Of a stretch of 64,000 nt of DNA, positions 52,690-63,150 are shown piece after piece. A program made the translations under genes and the position numbers. This DNA comes from Malachius bipustulatus. Taxonomy: Eukaryota; Arthropoda; Insecta; Coleoptera; Melyridae. Location: contig OU342637.1 of the NCBI GenBank assembly GCA_910589415.1, forward strand, positions 42,438,162 to 42,502,161, written 5' to 3'. The notes under the pieces are model-generated. The model searched no databases and was not told the DNA's origin. It saw nothing but the letters and a program-made list of their open reading frames with translations. The first letter of the stretch is position 1. Each line of letters begins with the position of its first letter.

Positions 52690-55600
52690 TATTACGCATG
52701 CGGAAATTCCGTGAACGCGACCGAAAGAAATAATTTTTTTCGATTCGAAGAATCAAGATGGCGGCCATTTTGTAATTTTAGCGTAGCGAAGAGACTCCCG
52801 GCTACTACAACCCGGTGAAATATTTTCGAAAAACTAATCCGAACTGGCACTTTTGAAACGTCAAAATCGAAAAGTGGAAAAAAACACGTGTTCTTTCACA
52901 CGAAAACATTTAATTAAAATCGAAGGATCAAGATGGCGGCCAGATTTTGGTATCCTCGTAAAGGAGAAATGTGCAGCAATAACATATTGGTGCAAGAGCT
53001 ATACCGGATAACTGCAACTGTCATTTTTTTTTAAACGTCAAATTCATGAATATTGAGAAAAATCGTTTTTCTTTTTACCAAATGTCATTATAGTGACGGT
53101 ATAAATCGTGATTGAATTATTTTTGGAGGTGTCAAAATAAAGACATTACTTGCGACCCTCATCTGGCTATGCAGAAAAAATGACAGCGAATTCGAAAATG
53201 TCACTTAATAAATGTCAAACTTGAAAAACACGAAAAAAAGTAATTTTTTTTTCAACAAAAAAAAATTCGAGGCGACCTTGAAACTCGCGATACAATTTTT
53301 TTCAAAATGCCAGAATAACGGCAGTACTATCAGCTAGTACGTGGTTTTGAAAAAAACTCGAAAAAAAATTCAAACTGGGACTTTTTAAACGTCAAAGTTG
53401 AGACATCGAGTTCAAAAATTGGCCATTTTCGTGGAAAATGGGTGTTTCGAACACACGAAATAATTTTTTTGAATTTTTAAAATCAAAATGTCGACCTGCT
53501 ATTAATTTTGACGTAACGAAGAGACTCTAGGCTACGATCTTCTTTTGGAAAAATTGCGAAATTAAAATTTGAGCTGTCATTTTTGAAACGTCAAATTGAA
53601 AAGTATTGAAAAAACTCCTTATTGTTTTTAATTAAAAAAAAATCATAATGATAGCGTGAGTCGCCGTTGAAATGTTTTTGACGCTGTCAAAATAAAGACA
53701 ATACTCGCGAGTCTCATTTGACTATTCTGAAAAAATGACGGCGAAATCGAAAAAGTCACTAGAAAATTGTCAAATTTGAAAAACCTCAGGATGAGTCATT
53801 TTTTTCCGATAAAAAAATTCGCGGCGACTTTGAAATTACCGATACATTTTCTTTTAAACAGTCAAAAGAAAGGAAATAACCTTAGCTCGAACGTATTTGC
53901 GAAAAAAACGCGAAGAAAAAATTGAAAATGCAATTTTTCAAACGCCAAAGTCGAGAAATCGCGAGCAAAAATTTTGAATTTGACGCTTGAAAAATGACAG
54001 TTGCGATTTTTTTCTTCGGCTCTTGCATCAATATGTCATTGCTGCACATTTTGCCTGTACGACGAAACCAAAATCTGGCCGCCATCTTGATTCTTCGATT
54101 TTATCTATTTTTTTTTTGTGTGCAAAAACACGTGTCTTTTTCCGATTTCTTCCAACTTTTCAATTTTGATATTTTTTAAATGACAGTTTCAATTCTTTTT
54201 CCAAAAACATTTCGTGAGGGTGTTGTAGATCGGAGTTTTTTCGTTCCGGTAAAATTACAAAAATTTCGCCATCTTGATTTTCCGAATCGGCAAATATTAT
54301 TTCCTCGGTCGTGTTCGCCTAATTTCAGCAAAAACTGATATTTGGACGCCATTTTCTCCGGAAATATGTACGCAAACTAAAAACGGATTTCGGATCGGAA
54401 TTCACGGCGCTCACGACGTGCCAAGCTGCGAATTTCAGCCGACTCTATTTTTTCCTTTTTTACTCAAAAAATCGAAAGGGATAGTAGGGCTATGATTTTT
54501 TTGATCACAATTTGTTTCGTCGTTTTCTCCGAAACGGTGCGATTTTCTGGGAATATTTTTTTTTCGGTCGACAGAGTTCGTCGATAAGAAGCGTAACGTG
54601 AAATTGCGATCGCAAAATTTTCCAAAATGGCCGCTACAGACGCTTTTGAAAATTCGCAAAAAAAATTCAAAAAAATCGACTTTGACAGCTTATAAGTGAC
54701 AGACGGTTACGTCAATTGCGATGAAATTTTGCAGTCTTCAAAAACCGTTTCTCAGCTACACGTTGATACCTTTTCGGTCATCCCCAGACCGACATGGCCA
54801 AAGTTACGGTCAAAAACGTTCGAGCAGTACAATTTGCCGTTTAAAATTTTCACATTTCCGAGCAAAATCAATGAAAATCAGCTATATTTCGAAATTTTTT
54901 TTCTCGGTAATTTCCGTACATCAGGAATCGAGGATCATTTTCGCAGTTTAGTAGAAAAGTTGCTGTGTCGGAATTTTCAATTTTTGCCGCTTAAATTTCC
55001 AAAATGGCGACGCTGTGAATTTTCGAAAATGGCCGATTTTGGCTCCCAATTTTTGGACTTTGACGTTTAAAAAGTCGCATTTTCGTTTTTTTTTCGAGTT
55101 TTTTTTACAACCACGTTCAAGTTAAGGGTAATGCCTTTCTTATTGAATTTAAAAAAAAAATTGTATCGCGACTTTTAACGTCACAGCGATTTGTTTTTTT
55201 GGAAAACAAAGGAGTTCGTTCAAGATTTTTCGCATTTTTTGGCATTTTTTATTTGACATTTTCGATTGTTTTGTCATTCTTTTTTCACGGTCAGGGTCGA
55301 ATCGCGGGTATTCTCTTCAATTTGAAAACGGCAAAAATTATTTCAACCACAAATTACACCGCTACCAAAATTAAAAATAAAACTGTCATTTTTTGAATGT
55401 CAAAATCAAGAGCATTTAAAAAAATTGTTTCTCTTTTCAACAAAACTCATTTCGGCATTTTGTTGATTCCACAGACCGAATTGACATATTTGACAGCTGT
55501 CAAAGAAAATTCCGTGCTTCTCGCGACCTGTTCTCTCTTTCACGACCAACTTGAACTGTCACTAACGCGTGACTAACTTTGACGCGAATCTAACTTCTAC
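52690..55600. repeat. Composite array: 555-bp direct repeats followed by inverted copies
   Basis: TGTCAAAATAAAGACA recurs at 53130 and 53685, and GTAGCGAAGAGACT/GTAACGAAGAGACT and AATCAAGATGGCGGCCA blocks follow the same period of about 555 bp. From about 53980 on, the same blocks appear inverted: CTGGCCGCCATCTTGATTC at 54077 and GCCATCTTGATTTTCCGAA at 54268, again 174-190 bp apart as in the direct part. 55010-55110 is the inverse of 53340-53440. All copies are old and diverged. Confidence 0.75.
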
Positions 55601-55759
55601 GCGCGATCTCGGAAGTTCCCATATTGGTCCTTCAGGAGCAATATAGAAAAAAATAACACAAAAAGAGATGAATGGCAGATTTTAACTACGACGCGGAATC
55701 TACTGATCACAGTGCCGTGTAACGACATAGAAAAAAAGGTAATACGAAAAAAACCTGGA

Positions 55760-55867
55760 AAATTCCAACTTTGACGGGGATCTACTGACAAACCGGGCCG
55801 AAGGCCCGTCATGGAGGGCCGAAGGCCCGACGCCGCCGGCAGGCCAAGGTCGAGGAAGCGAGACCTT
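55760..55867. repeat. Short GC-rich palindromic segment
   Basis: GGGCCGAAGGCCCG occurs twice within 40 bp (about 55796 and 55818), followed by GCCGCCGGCAGG and GGTCGAGGAAGCGAGACC. It stands out sharply from the AT-rich surroundings. Confidence 0.7.
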
Positions 55868-56443
55868 GTTAAGTCCGGTGGCTCCCAGTAAGCACCTCAA
55901 CGAATATTATTTTGAAAAAAAAATACCCGAATGGTTTTTTTTATATTTATTGTTTTGTCAGATTTAGCAATTACAAGTACATACAACTGTCTTGTTTATT
56001 AGATTTTTATGTATCTTGCTTCATTTTTGAAATAAAAAATAGATTTTACCTAATGCATATCCCTGGACGACATAAGAAACATAAGGAATTTTTTCTGCAA
56101 TTATAACTTCTTTCATTACTTTTTTTTAATAATATGTAACAAAAAGAAAAAATAAATACAAAATGAAATACATTTCTTAACATCTAAACTAAGGAATTTT
56201 ATTTTCTTAATTTTTTTTAAGTTTTTTGGTTGGCCCAGGAATAAGCAATTAATTGGATTCTATTGATTATTTCAAAAACAAAGCAAAATATGAAAAAAAA
56301 GTTAATGGACAAAAAAGTTTTACTTGTACCTAATTGCCTAATCTGACAAAAAAAAAACTTGAAAAAAGCCATTTACGTACTTTTTTTAGTTTTTTCAAAA
56401 TAATATTCATTGAGGTGCTTACCGGGACGCCACTGGACTTAAT
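55868..56443. mobile_element. 576-bp foldback element
   Basis: TTAAGTCCGGTGGCTCCC...AGTAAGCACCTCAA at the left is mirrored by TTGAGGTGCTTACCGGGACG...CCACTGGACTTAA at the right. Arms are at least 80 bp (AATATTATTTTGAAAAAA). TTAA lies at both outer edges. No ORF. Confidence 0.75.
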
Positions 56444-57265
56444 AATTTTAATTTATTTTGGGCTAAATTAGATCTATGAGACGTCTGCAATATGCGTCTA
56501 TTAGATATCTACAATGTGCATCTATAACGTAGATTATGGGTGAATTTATAAGGTGTATAGCATCATAGGCGTCTATAGACGGTAACTTATAGACTACAAT
56601 TTTGAAGCAAAATGTCCGCGGCGTAGATCATCTATGCGACGTCTACATTTATACTGTGACGTTCTCGGGCTCGCTGGGAAATTCTCGGATCGACTGCAGA
56701 TGTAGTTCGGCGGATTGCTCGGGCGCCAGATTTTTGGTAAGGGTTTACTCCCTGGGGAAAAAGTTTTCGCTGAATATTTCCCAATTGCCTGAGTCGCACA
56801 AATGATACGTTTATCGTATCCTTGTCCCTAAAGGTCAGCTCAATGGAGAAACGGAAACGCCAGGGGTCAGATGAAGTTATCACTGAAGACGATGTATTCA
56901 ATAAAACGGGCTTTAATCGCTTATTGAACGTCCCTTGTACCTTCCCGTGGAGCGGAGATGTAAGCGAAGTGAATATCGTTCGGCGGTGCCGGTGCTGGTG
57001 CGGGTCCGACTGGCTATTATAATTCCTGCGAGAGGGTTCCTTACCTTTTTCCTCACTCTCGTTTAACTTGAGACGGGTCGTTCGGTCAATTGAGCGAAAT
57101 ATTTCGGAAACACAGAAAGGCCCACATTTTCCTGAATTATTATTTATTGATACAAAATAAATTGTTATCACATCCACAGAATTTTGCCACCAGAATTAAA
57201 TGCCGTTACGGGGAACAAAAATTTATTGTCACAAATATTACAGTTTATTGGAAAGTATAAATTTA

Positions 57266-57790
57266 TGAAAATATCCACGTACGTAACGTGTGCAAAAAGC
57301 AAAACTATTCTGCTGATTATTACAACCTACAAAAAAAAAATTCTAAGTTTAATTTTACAGAAAAATCCACGTACGTAACGTGTACAAAAAGCAAAACTAT
57401 TCTGCTGATTATTACAACCTACCAAAAAAAATTCTAAGTTTAATTTTACGGAAAAATTCACGTACGTAACGTGTGCAAAAAGCAAAACTATTTTGCTGAT
57501 TATTACAACCTACTAAAAATAATTATAAGTTTAATTTTACAGAAAAATCCACGTACGTAACGTGTACAAAAAGCAAAACTATTTTTCCGGTTCCTACGGA
57601 AGAAAATTCTAAGTTAAATTTTACAGAAAAATTCATGTACGTAACGTGTACAAAAAGCAAAACTATTTTTCCGGCTATTGTGACCTACGGAAGAAAATTC
57701 TAAGTTGAATTTTACAGAAAAATTCATGTACGTAACGTGTACAAAAAGCAAAACTATTTTTCCGGTTAATACAACCTATTAAAAAAAAAT
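57266..57790. repeat. 91-bp tandem repeat, about six copies
   Basis: Each unit contains CACGTACGTAACGTGT or its variant CATGTACGTAACGTGT, AAAAAGCAAAACTATT and TTCTAAGTTTAATTTTACAG. Starts near 57267, 57359, 57450, 57541, 57625 and 57717. The near-palindromic ACGTACGT core is conserved in every unit. Confidence 0.9.
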
Positions 57791-58626
57791 TTAAATTTAC
57801 AAGATGAAACAAAAATACCTACCTACCTACGGAAAAATATTTACAAATACCTAACTAGACCTAATTCAACTTCAAAATAAAAAAAACAATATATACAAAA
57901 TTAGGCAGCTACCTACGGGGAAATATATTTACAATTAAACACTCGTATGAGGATCACCGTGAGGCGGCACTGTGTCCTGGGAGGACAACCAATTAATACC
58001 AAATTTAAATGCAATAAAGCGGACTTGGCCCGTGAGAGGACGATCAAAAATTACCCAACTGTACCTATCTATCGAAACTGGTCGGCGGCTCTAATTGATA
58101 TCGCATAAACGTCGAGGCGGGGTTCCAGGAGATGACGGGCGCTTTCAGGAAAGGTACTAGGTACAAGTTAAAATTGATTCACCGGTTACCCAGCCACGAG
58201 GGGAGGTCGCTTGCACCGCTTACCCTACAGCTAGAAATGCTAGTGACCCCGCTGCTATATGGCCTTCGGAGAATGGGGGGAAATTTACTTGGCGTATCTC
58301 GGGGTGGTTAATGGTCAGGAGGCACAGGAGGGTTGAATCGGCGGTACCAGAAATGAATAACATTTATATAGAAACACCTACCTTCTATCTGGGTATCAAG
58401 GGTGTCGGGCAATTGGTTGGCACGATCGTGTGGCGGCAAAAAGAAAACTCACACAAACTTGGCTCGAATGGCCTTACGCTATTATCGCGACTGGTGAACT
58501 TGTTATTAATCGGGACTTTCTATGATTCGCGTCGGCACGGTTCGCTGCGGCTAATACGGAAGGCGTCGGTCGGCGGTTTCTGTAAACGGCACCCCACTAT
58601 AGTACTAACGCAGTCCACGACGGAAA

Positions 58627-58700
58627 AATGAAAGAGATGCACCGCGTAAAACGACGGAAAATCAAAGAGATGCACCGCGTAAAACGACGGAAAATCAAAG
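58627..58700. repeat. 33-bp tandem duplication
   Basis: AAAGAGATGCACCGCGTAAA plus CGACGGAAAATC is present twice in a row. It generates a repeated peptide in one frame but no gene. Confidence 0.85.
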
Positions 58701-60003
58701 AGGACGCTAACAATCCATGCACCCATATTTATACCCTTCCTATCTGCTTGTACCCGCTATCAAAAAGCAAAAACGGGCACGCCACTTTTTCCGAACCGTT
58801 CGTTAGATTATTCTGGAAAGGCTACGAGAAAACGGTCGCTAACTGCACCGATTCAGTTGGCAATAAATTTCAACTCCGTGTATAAAAAATCTCAAAACTT
58901 TAAATAAAAAATCTCAAAATAAAATTCGTGTCGCCGGCTCGCGGATTCATGCTATTTATTAAAATTATAATAATTACTTTTCGGCTTTTCATAAAAATTA
59001 CATTTTCATTATTATTACCTACTATGAAAATGAAGATGGAAAATAGATTATTTCATGAAACTTGATTTGAATAATATGATTTTGATAATTAACTATTGCA
59101 TTTTGATTGAATTTAAATTTCCTGAATGTTATGTAATGAAAAACGAAGTCGAAAATACGCGACTTCGTTACAATACATCTTTGAGATGTCTTGTAATATG
59201 CATCGATTAGATGCCTACAGTATGCATCTATTAAGCATCTACAAGATGCATCTAATAGACGTGCTCATTATACATCAATAAGATGCCTACAATATGTATT
59301 TATGAGACGTCTTATTATGCGTCTATGAGACGTCTACAACATACATCTTAGAGATGACGCTACTATGCATCTATGGGACTTTTGATTTGTTTGTTTATTG
59401 AACCATTTTTCTCTTGTTATAAAGATGTACCTATTTAAGGTTTATTGGGTTTTAGGTTCCTTTTAAAAATATCAACGAGAAAACACAAAAATGTTTGACG
59501 TTTCGGCTCTGATCAGAGCCTTGTTCACAAAAATTTTTATTTAAACTGCAACAATATAAATAGTATCAGATGTTTTTCTTAAGTTATACAATTTCGCTTT
59601 CACTCACCTTGACTTTCCATTTCAAAACACTCCACTCTAATTCAATTTTTTTATTCATTCCTTTATTTTATTTTATATAGATATTATTGTTTAATTCTTC
59701 ATCTGTGGCTTTAAGTTAGGAACATTGTTAGTGGTGCTGTAGTGTGTTGACTGTCTGAAGAGGAAGTGATTGTGAATCGTGATAGCTATTTTCTTATACC
59801 TACGTGCTTGGCCCTCTGTGTGTGACTGGTGAATCTTATTTAAGTAAGGTTTTTTTTCTCTCTTTGGGTTGGGATTTATTATTTAATGATGGTATGGTAA
59901 ATCTGGGATAGTTTGTCTATGTCTGTTCTGTAATTTACGGCATTTTTTTCTTTTTTGATTTGTATTATTTCTTTGATAAACACTCTAAACACTAGTAAAC
60001 ACT

Positions 60004-60333
60004 CTACATATTTTGCTCTGTATCTAGAATTATTGTGTTATTGTAATTGAAATGGTGGCCTGTTTCTTGTATATGTCTGTTGAGTGCGGTGTTGGCTGTT
60101 TTCGTATATTTGTGTGAATTAAGTCTTTGTTGTAGATGTTGCATTGTCTGGCCTATGTATTTTTTCTCGCAGTTGTTACAGGGTATTTTATAGATTACAT
60201 GGCTTTTCTTCAGTGTTGGAATCTCGCTTTTTAGTTTTGAGTGGAATTTTTTAATTTGATTTTGGCTTCTGTGGGCAATCTTCGTGTTATTTTTTTCAAA
60301 TATTTTTTCTATTTTTTCTGATAGATCTTGTAT
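60004..60333 (-). pseudogene. Penelope GIY-YIG endonuclease domain
   Basis: The protein runs from LSEKIEKIFEKNN through RSQNQIKKFHSKLKSE to HVIYKIPCNNCEKKYIGQT, the GIY-YIG signature with the paired cysteines found in Penelope proteins, followed by LQQRLNSHKYTKTANTALNR and a final LDTEQNM with TAG at 60004. No stops. Upstream it joins in frame to the 61193-61481 segment once the MITE and one TA are removed (restored junction MPYIQDLSEK). The RT catalytic core is absent in this copy. Confidence 0.85.
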
Positions 60334-60334
60334 A

Positions 60335-61192
60335 AAGGGTGAGGCGCGAGAACCTTAGGGCATTTTTATATGGAGAAGTCCTGGGAGTAGAAGTCTAAAA
60401 ATTTGTGCGAGTATAATTTCGGTTTTGACGAGCTGAACTAAAATATTCACAACCCCACACCACTTCCGGTTATACCGGAAGTTGCCATATTTTTCTTTTA
60501 TTAAATGGTACACCCTGTATATTATTACATTTTCAGATTGCCTGAAAAAAAGTAATAAAAATGATGTTTACAGTTCAAATTTGTAACGACCAATTTATGA
60601 GTTATAAACAAATGAAAATTGCAATTTTCCATTTTCAAAGCAGCTTAGCTTGAAAACGGGTCAAGATATCGGAAAACGGCTTACATGTCTCTATCCTAAC
60701 TTTTTGTATACTACACTAGAGTACCTACAAAAAAAAAAAAATTATTAATTTTTTTTTTGAAAATCGCTGATTTTTCATCACTTTGTATATAAATTTCATC
60801 AGCACCATAGGATACTACGTGAAAAGTTAAGATAGGGACATGTAAGCCGTTTTCCGATATCTTGACCCGTTTTCGACCTAAGCTGCTTTGAAAATGGAAA
60901 ATTGCGATTTTCATTTGTTTATAACTCATAAACCACTCGGTACAATTTTGAACTGTAAACCCCATTTTTATTGCATTTTTTCAGACAATCTGAAAATATA
61001 ATAATATAAAGGGTGTCCCATTTAAAATAAGAAAGTTGATGGCAACTTCCGGTATAACCGGAAATGGTGAGGCGTTGTGAATATTTTAGTTCAGCTCGGC
61101 AAAACCGAAATCATACACGTACAAATTTTTAGACTCCTACTCCCAGGACTTCTTCATATAAAAATGCCCTAAGGTTCTCGCGCCTCACCCTG
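60335..61192. mobile_element. 858-bp foldback MITE (copy 2), TA target, inside PLE
   Basis: The right end CACCCTG is exact and the left end is AAGGGTG (one change from CAGGGTG). TATA on both sides fits a TATATA host site with a TA duplication. Arms and internal CTTCCGGTTATACCGGAAG palindromes match copy 1 at 49770. Confidence 0.92.
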
Positions 61193-61481
61193 TATATGGC
61201 ATTGATATGTAGGTGGGTTGTTGGTTGGTTTGTGTTGTTACAGTATTTTTTGTATGTTGTTTGTGATGTGTGTTTGGTGTTTGAGTGGTATAGTGGAGGT
61301 ATATTCTTTTTTTGGTTAGTTTATTTATAAAAGTTTGTGGGTAATTATTATTTTTTAGTATGGTTTTTGCCTTTTTTATGGTTGCTGGTCTATAGATTGG
61401 GTTGGTTAATTTTATTGCTCTGTCTATAAGTGCTGTGACTACGGTTTTCTTTTGTGTTATGTGATGGTTTGAATGCAGCAT
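61193..61481 (-). pseudogene. Penelope RT thumb/linker fragment
   Basis: It begins MLHSNHHITQKKTVVTALID at the inverted junction and continues RAIKLTNPIYRPATIKK, then LKNNNYPQTFINKL, the conserved segment between RT and the GIY-YIG domain (compare HPIKQKINLIIGLKNRIIKI and LKNGYPNSIINKH in the 34.8-kb PLE). A Thr/Gln/His-rich linker follows until the MITE interrupts the frame at 61192. The RT palm is missing, so the copy is 5'-truncated after motif E. Confidence 0.85.
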
Positions 61482-61924
61482 TTATAGACAGAGCAATAAA
61501 ATTAACCAACCCAATCTATACCAGTCACAATCACAATCACTTCCTCTTCAGACAGTCAACACACTACAGCACCACTAACAATGTTCCTAACTTAAAGCCA
61601 CAGATGAAGAATTAAACAATAATATCTATATAAAATAAAATAAAGGAATGAATAAAAAAATTGAATTAGAGTGGAGTGTTTTGAAATGGAAAGTCAAGGT
61701 GAGTGAAAGCGAAATTGTGTAACTTAAGAAAAACATCTGATACTATTTATATTGTTGCAGTTTAAATAAAAATTTTTGTGAACAAGGCTCTGATCAGAGC
61801 CGAAACGTCAAACATTTTTGTGTTTTCTCGTTGATATTTTTAAAAGGAACCTAAAACCCAATAAACCTTAAATAGGTACATCTTTATAACAAAAGAAAAA
61901 TGGTTCAATAAACAAACAAATAAA
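61475..61924 (+). mobile_element. Second PLE, right (plus) copy, mostly deleted
   Basis: It starts with TTATAGACAGAGCAATAAAA, the inverse of the coding segment at 61389-61432, then jumps directly to the 3' UTR (CAATCACTTCCTCTTCAGAC, inverse of about 59760) and the tail with GGCTCTGATCAGAGCC at 61787-61802. It ends near 61924. Together with the left copy it forms a head-to-head pair. Confidence 0.75.
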
Positions 61925-62470
61925 AAGTCCCATAGATGCATAGTAGCGTCATCTCTAAGATGTATGTTGTAGACGTCTCATAGATGCATAATAAGACGTC
62001 TCATAAATACATATTGTAGGCATCTTATTGATGTATAATGAGCACGTCTATTAGATGCATCTTGTAGATGCTTAATAGATGCATACTGTAGGCATCTAAT
62101 CGATGCATATTATTGCAAGACATCTCAAAGATGTATAAATGTAGACGTCGCATAGATGATCTACGCCGCGGACATTTTGCTTCAAAATTGTAGTCTATAA
62201 GTTACCATCTATAGACGTCTATGCTATACACCTTAGAAATTCACCCATAATCTACGTTATAGATGCACATTGTAGATATCTAATAGACGCATATTGTAGA
62301 CGTCTCATAGATGCATACTGTAGGCATCTAATCGATGTGTATTGGAAGACATCTCATAGATGCATACTGTAGACGTCGCATAGACGGTCTACGCCGCGGA
62401 CATTTTGCTTCAAAATTATAGTCTACAAACTACCGTCTGTAGATGTATATGCTGGACGTTAAAAATACAT
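61925..62470. repeat. Minisatellite with higher-order period of about 229 bp
   Basis: Short units such as CATAGATGCATACTGTAG recur with substitutions. TGTAGGCATCTAATCGATG at about 62091 and 62320 and CTACGCCGCGGACATTTTGC at about 62158 and 62390 show a longer repeated block. Confidence 0.75.
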
Positions 62471-62620
62471 CTTTTAGATGAAACTGTGTTACTTGGGTAA
62501 TTTTAATAAATTTTCTCAAAAGGTCGAAGAGAAAATAGCGTCTTCATCTCGCGAAGAATCACTATTATCCACTCAAACGTTCCAACACTCGCCTGTCATT
62601 CTTCGCTCGTTGAAGAATAT
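62471..62620. other. Short unique interval
   Basis: Nothing recognised. It contains TCTTCATCTCGCGAAGAATC, a local palindrome. Confidence 0.3.
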
Positions 62621-63105
62621 ATTGTTACGGGTCTCACAATAAATAAATCACCACCAAAGGCTGCAAATCTTTATTGACCAAATTATAACCTGTAATTAAT
62701 AATAAACACACACACAGCTGACTACACTACTACTCTTGTACTTGTCTGTTATTTAAACCGCTATACTGTCACTACTGACTTCCTTACTTCACACTTCACT
62801 TCACTACTGCTCTGTCTATACTTCAGTCTTCACTGCTTCACGTTCAACGTCCGGACTACTACTACTACTCTACGCCGCCGCAGGCTGTCCTTATATAGTC
62901 CCCCGACGCATCAGTAGTCACGTTCTAGTAGGTACATTCTCGACTCTCGTAGATTGCAGAAATCCCATCGGCCGTTAACACGTCATTCCAGACCTGCGTC
63001 GAACTGTCGCGAACGTGTCATTGACTAATCCAGTAGGTAAACAAAGAAAATGGTGGACTAGAATGTAAAGAAGTAACTGCTAGAATTTCTCCACAGCGGT
63101 CTCAC
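62621..63105 (-). repeat. 3' LTR of a Gypsy element (boundaries approximate)
   Basis: The interval lies downstream of integrase on the minus strand, between a purine tract (AAAGGGGGCAGC, 63110-63121 inverted) and ATTGTTACGGGTCTCAC. On the minus strand the LTR would start AGTGAGACCGC or TGTGGAG and end CCGTAACA(AT). The partner LTR is outside the window, so the ends cannot be confirmed. Confidence 0.6.
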
Positions 63106-63150
63106 TATGCTGCCCCCTTTCTATTTTCCGAGCGTCCCGCTCGAATGGAC

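Larger units (their letters stand above)
56655..59172. mobile_element. 2,518-bp solo-LTR-like insertion with ATAC target duplication
   Basis: It begins TGTGACGTTCTCGG and ends CTTCGTTACA (TG...CA), flanked by ATAC at 56651-56654 and 59173-59176. The other arm of the foldback has the empty site with one ATAC. Internal features are a 91-bp tandem array, a 33-bp duplication (58628-58697), a TATTTATACCC TATA-like sequence at 58723 and AATAAA at 58861. No gag, pol or internal LTR boundary was found, so a solo LTR of a Gypsy-type element is the best reading. Confidence 0.75.
59390..61474 (-). mobile_element. Second PLE, left (minus) copy, 5'-truncated
   Basis: On the minus strand it runs from the junction at about 61480 through the RT thumb region, a MITE insertion and the GIY-YIG domain to a tail with GGCTCTGATCAGAGCC and GAAACGTC (59498-59520), ending near GGTTCAATAAACAAAC. 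It is a different PLE lineage from the 34.8-kb pair. Confidence 0.8.
56473..62470. mobile_element. Foldback structure with minisatellite arms around a PLE pair
   Basis: The left arm (56473-56654 plus 59173-about 59783) is the inverse of about 61525-62309. The outer parts of both arms consist of degenerate 20-25-bp repeats of the type ATAGATGCATACTGTAGAC, interspersed with non-tandem blocks (CCGCGGCGTAGATCATCTAT, TAACTTATAGACTACAATTT) that are also mirrored. Arms made of short tandem repeats recall the Drosophila FB elements. The right side continues with a second, diverged higher-order copy. Confidence 0.75.

Noticed and set aside
56632..57177. 181-codon minus-strand ORF
   Set aside because: It crosses the boundary between the foldback arm and the inserted LTR at 56655, so it cannot be an evolved gene.
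59498..59520. Hammerhead in the second PLE tail (GGCTCTGATCAGAGCC then GAAACGTC)
   Set aside because: CTGATCA deviates from CTGATGA and the sequence folds as a simple hairpin through the would-be core. At most a relic.
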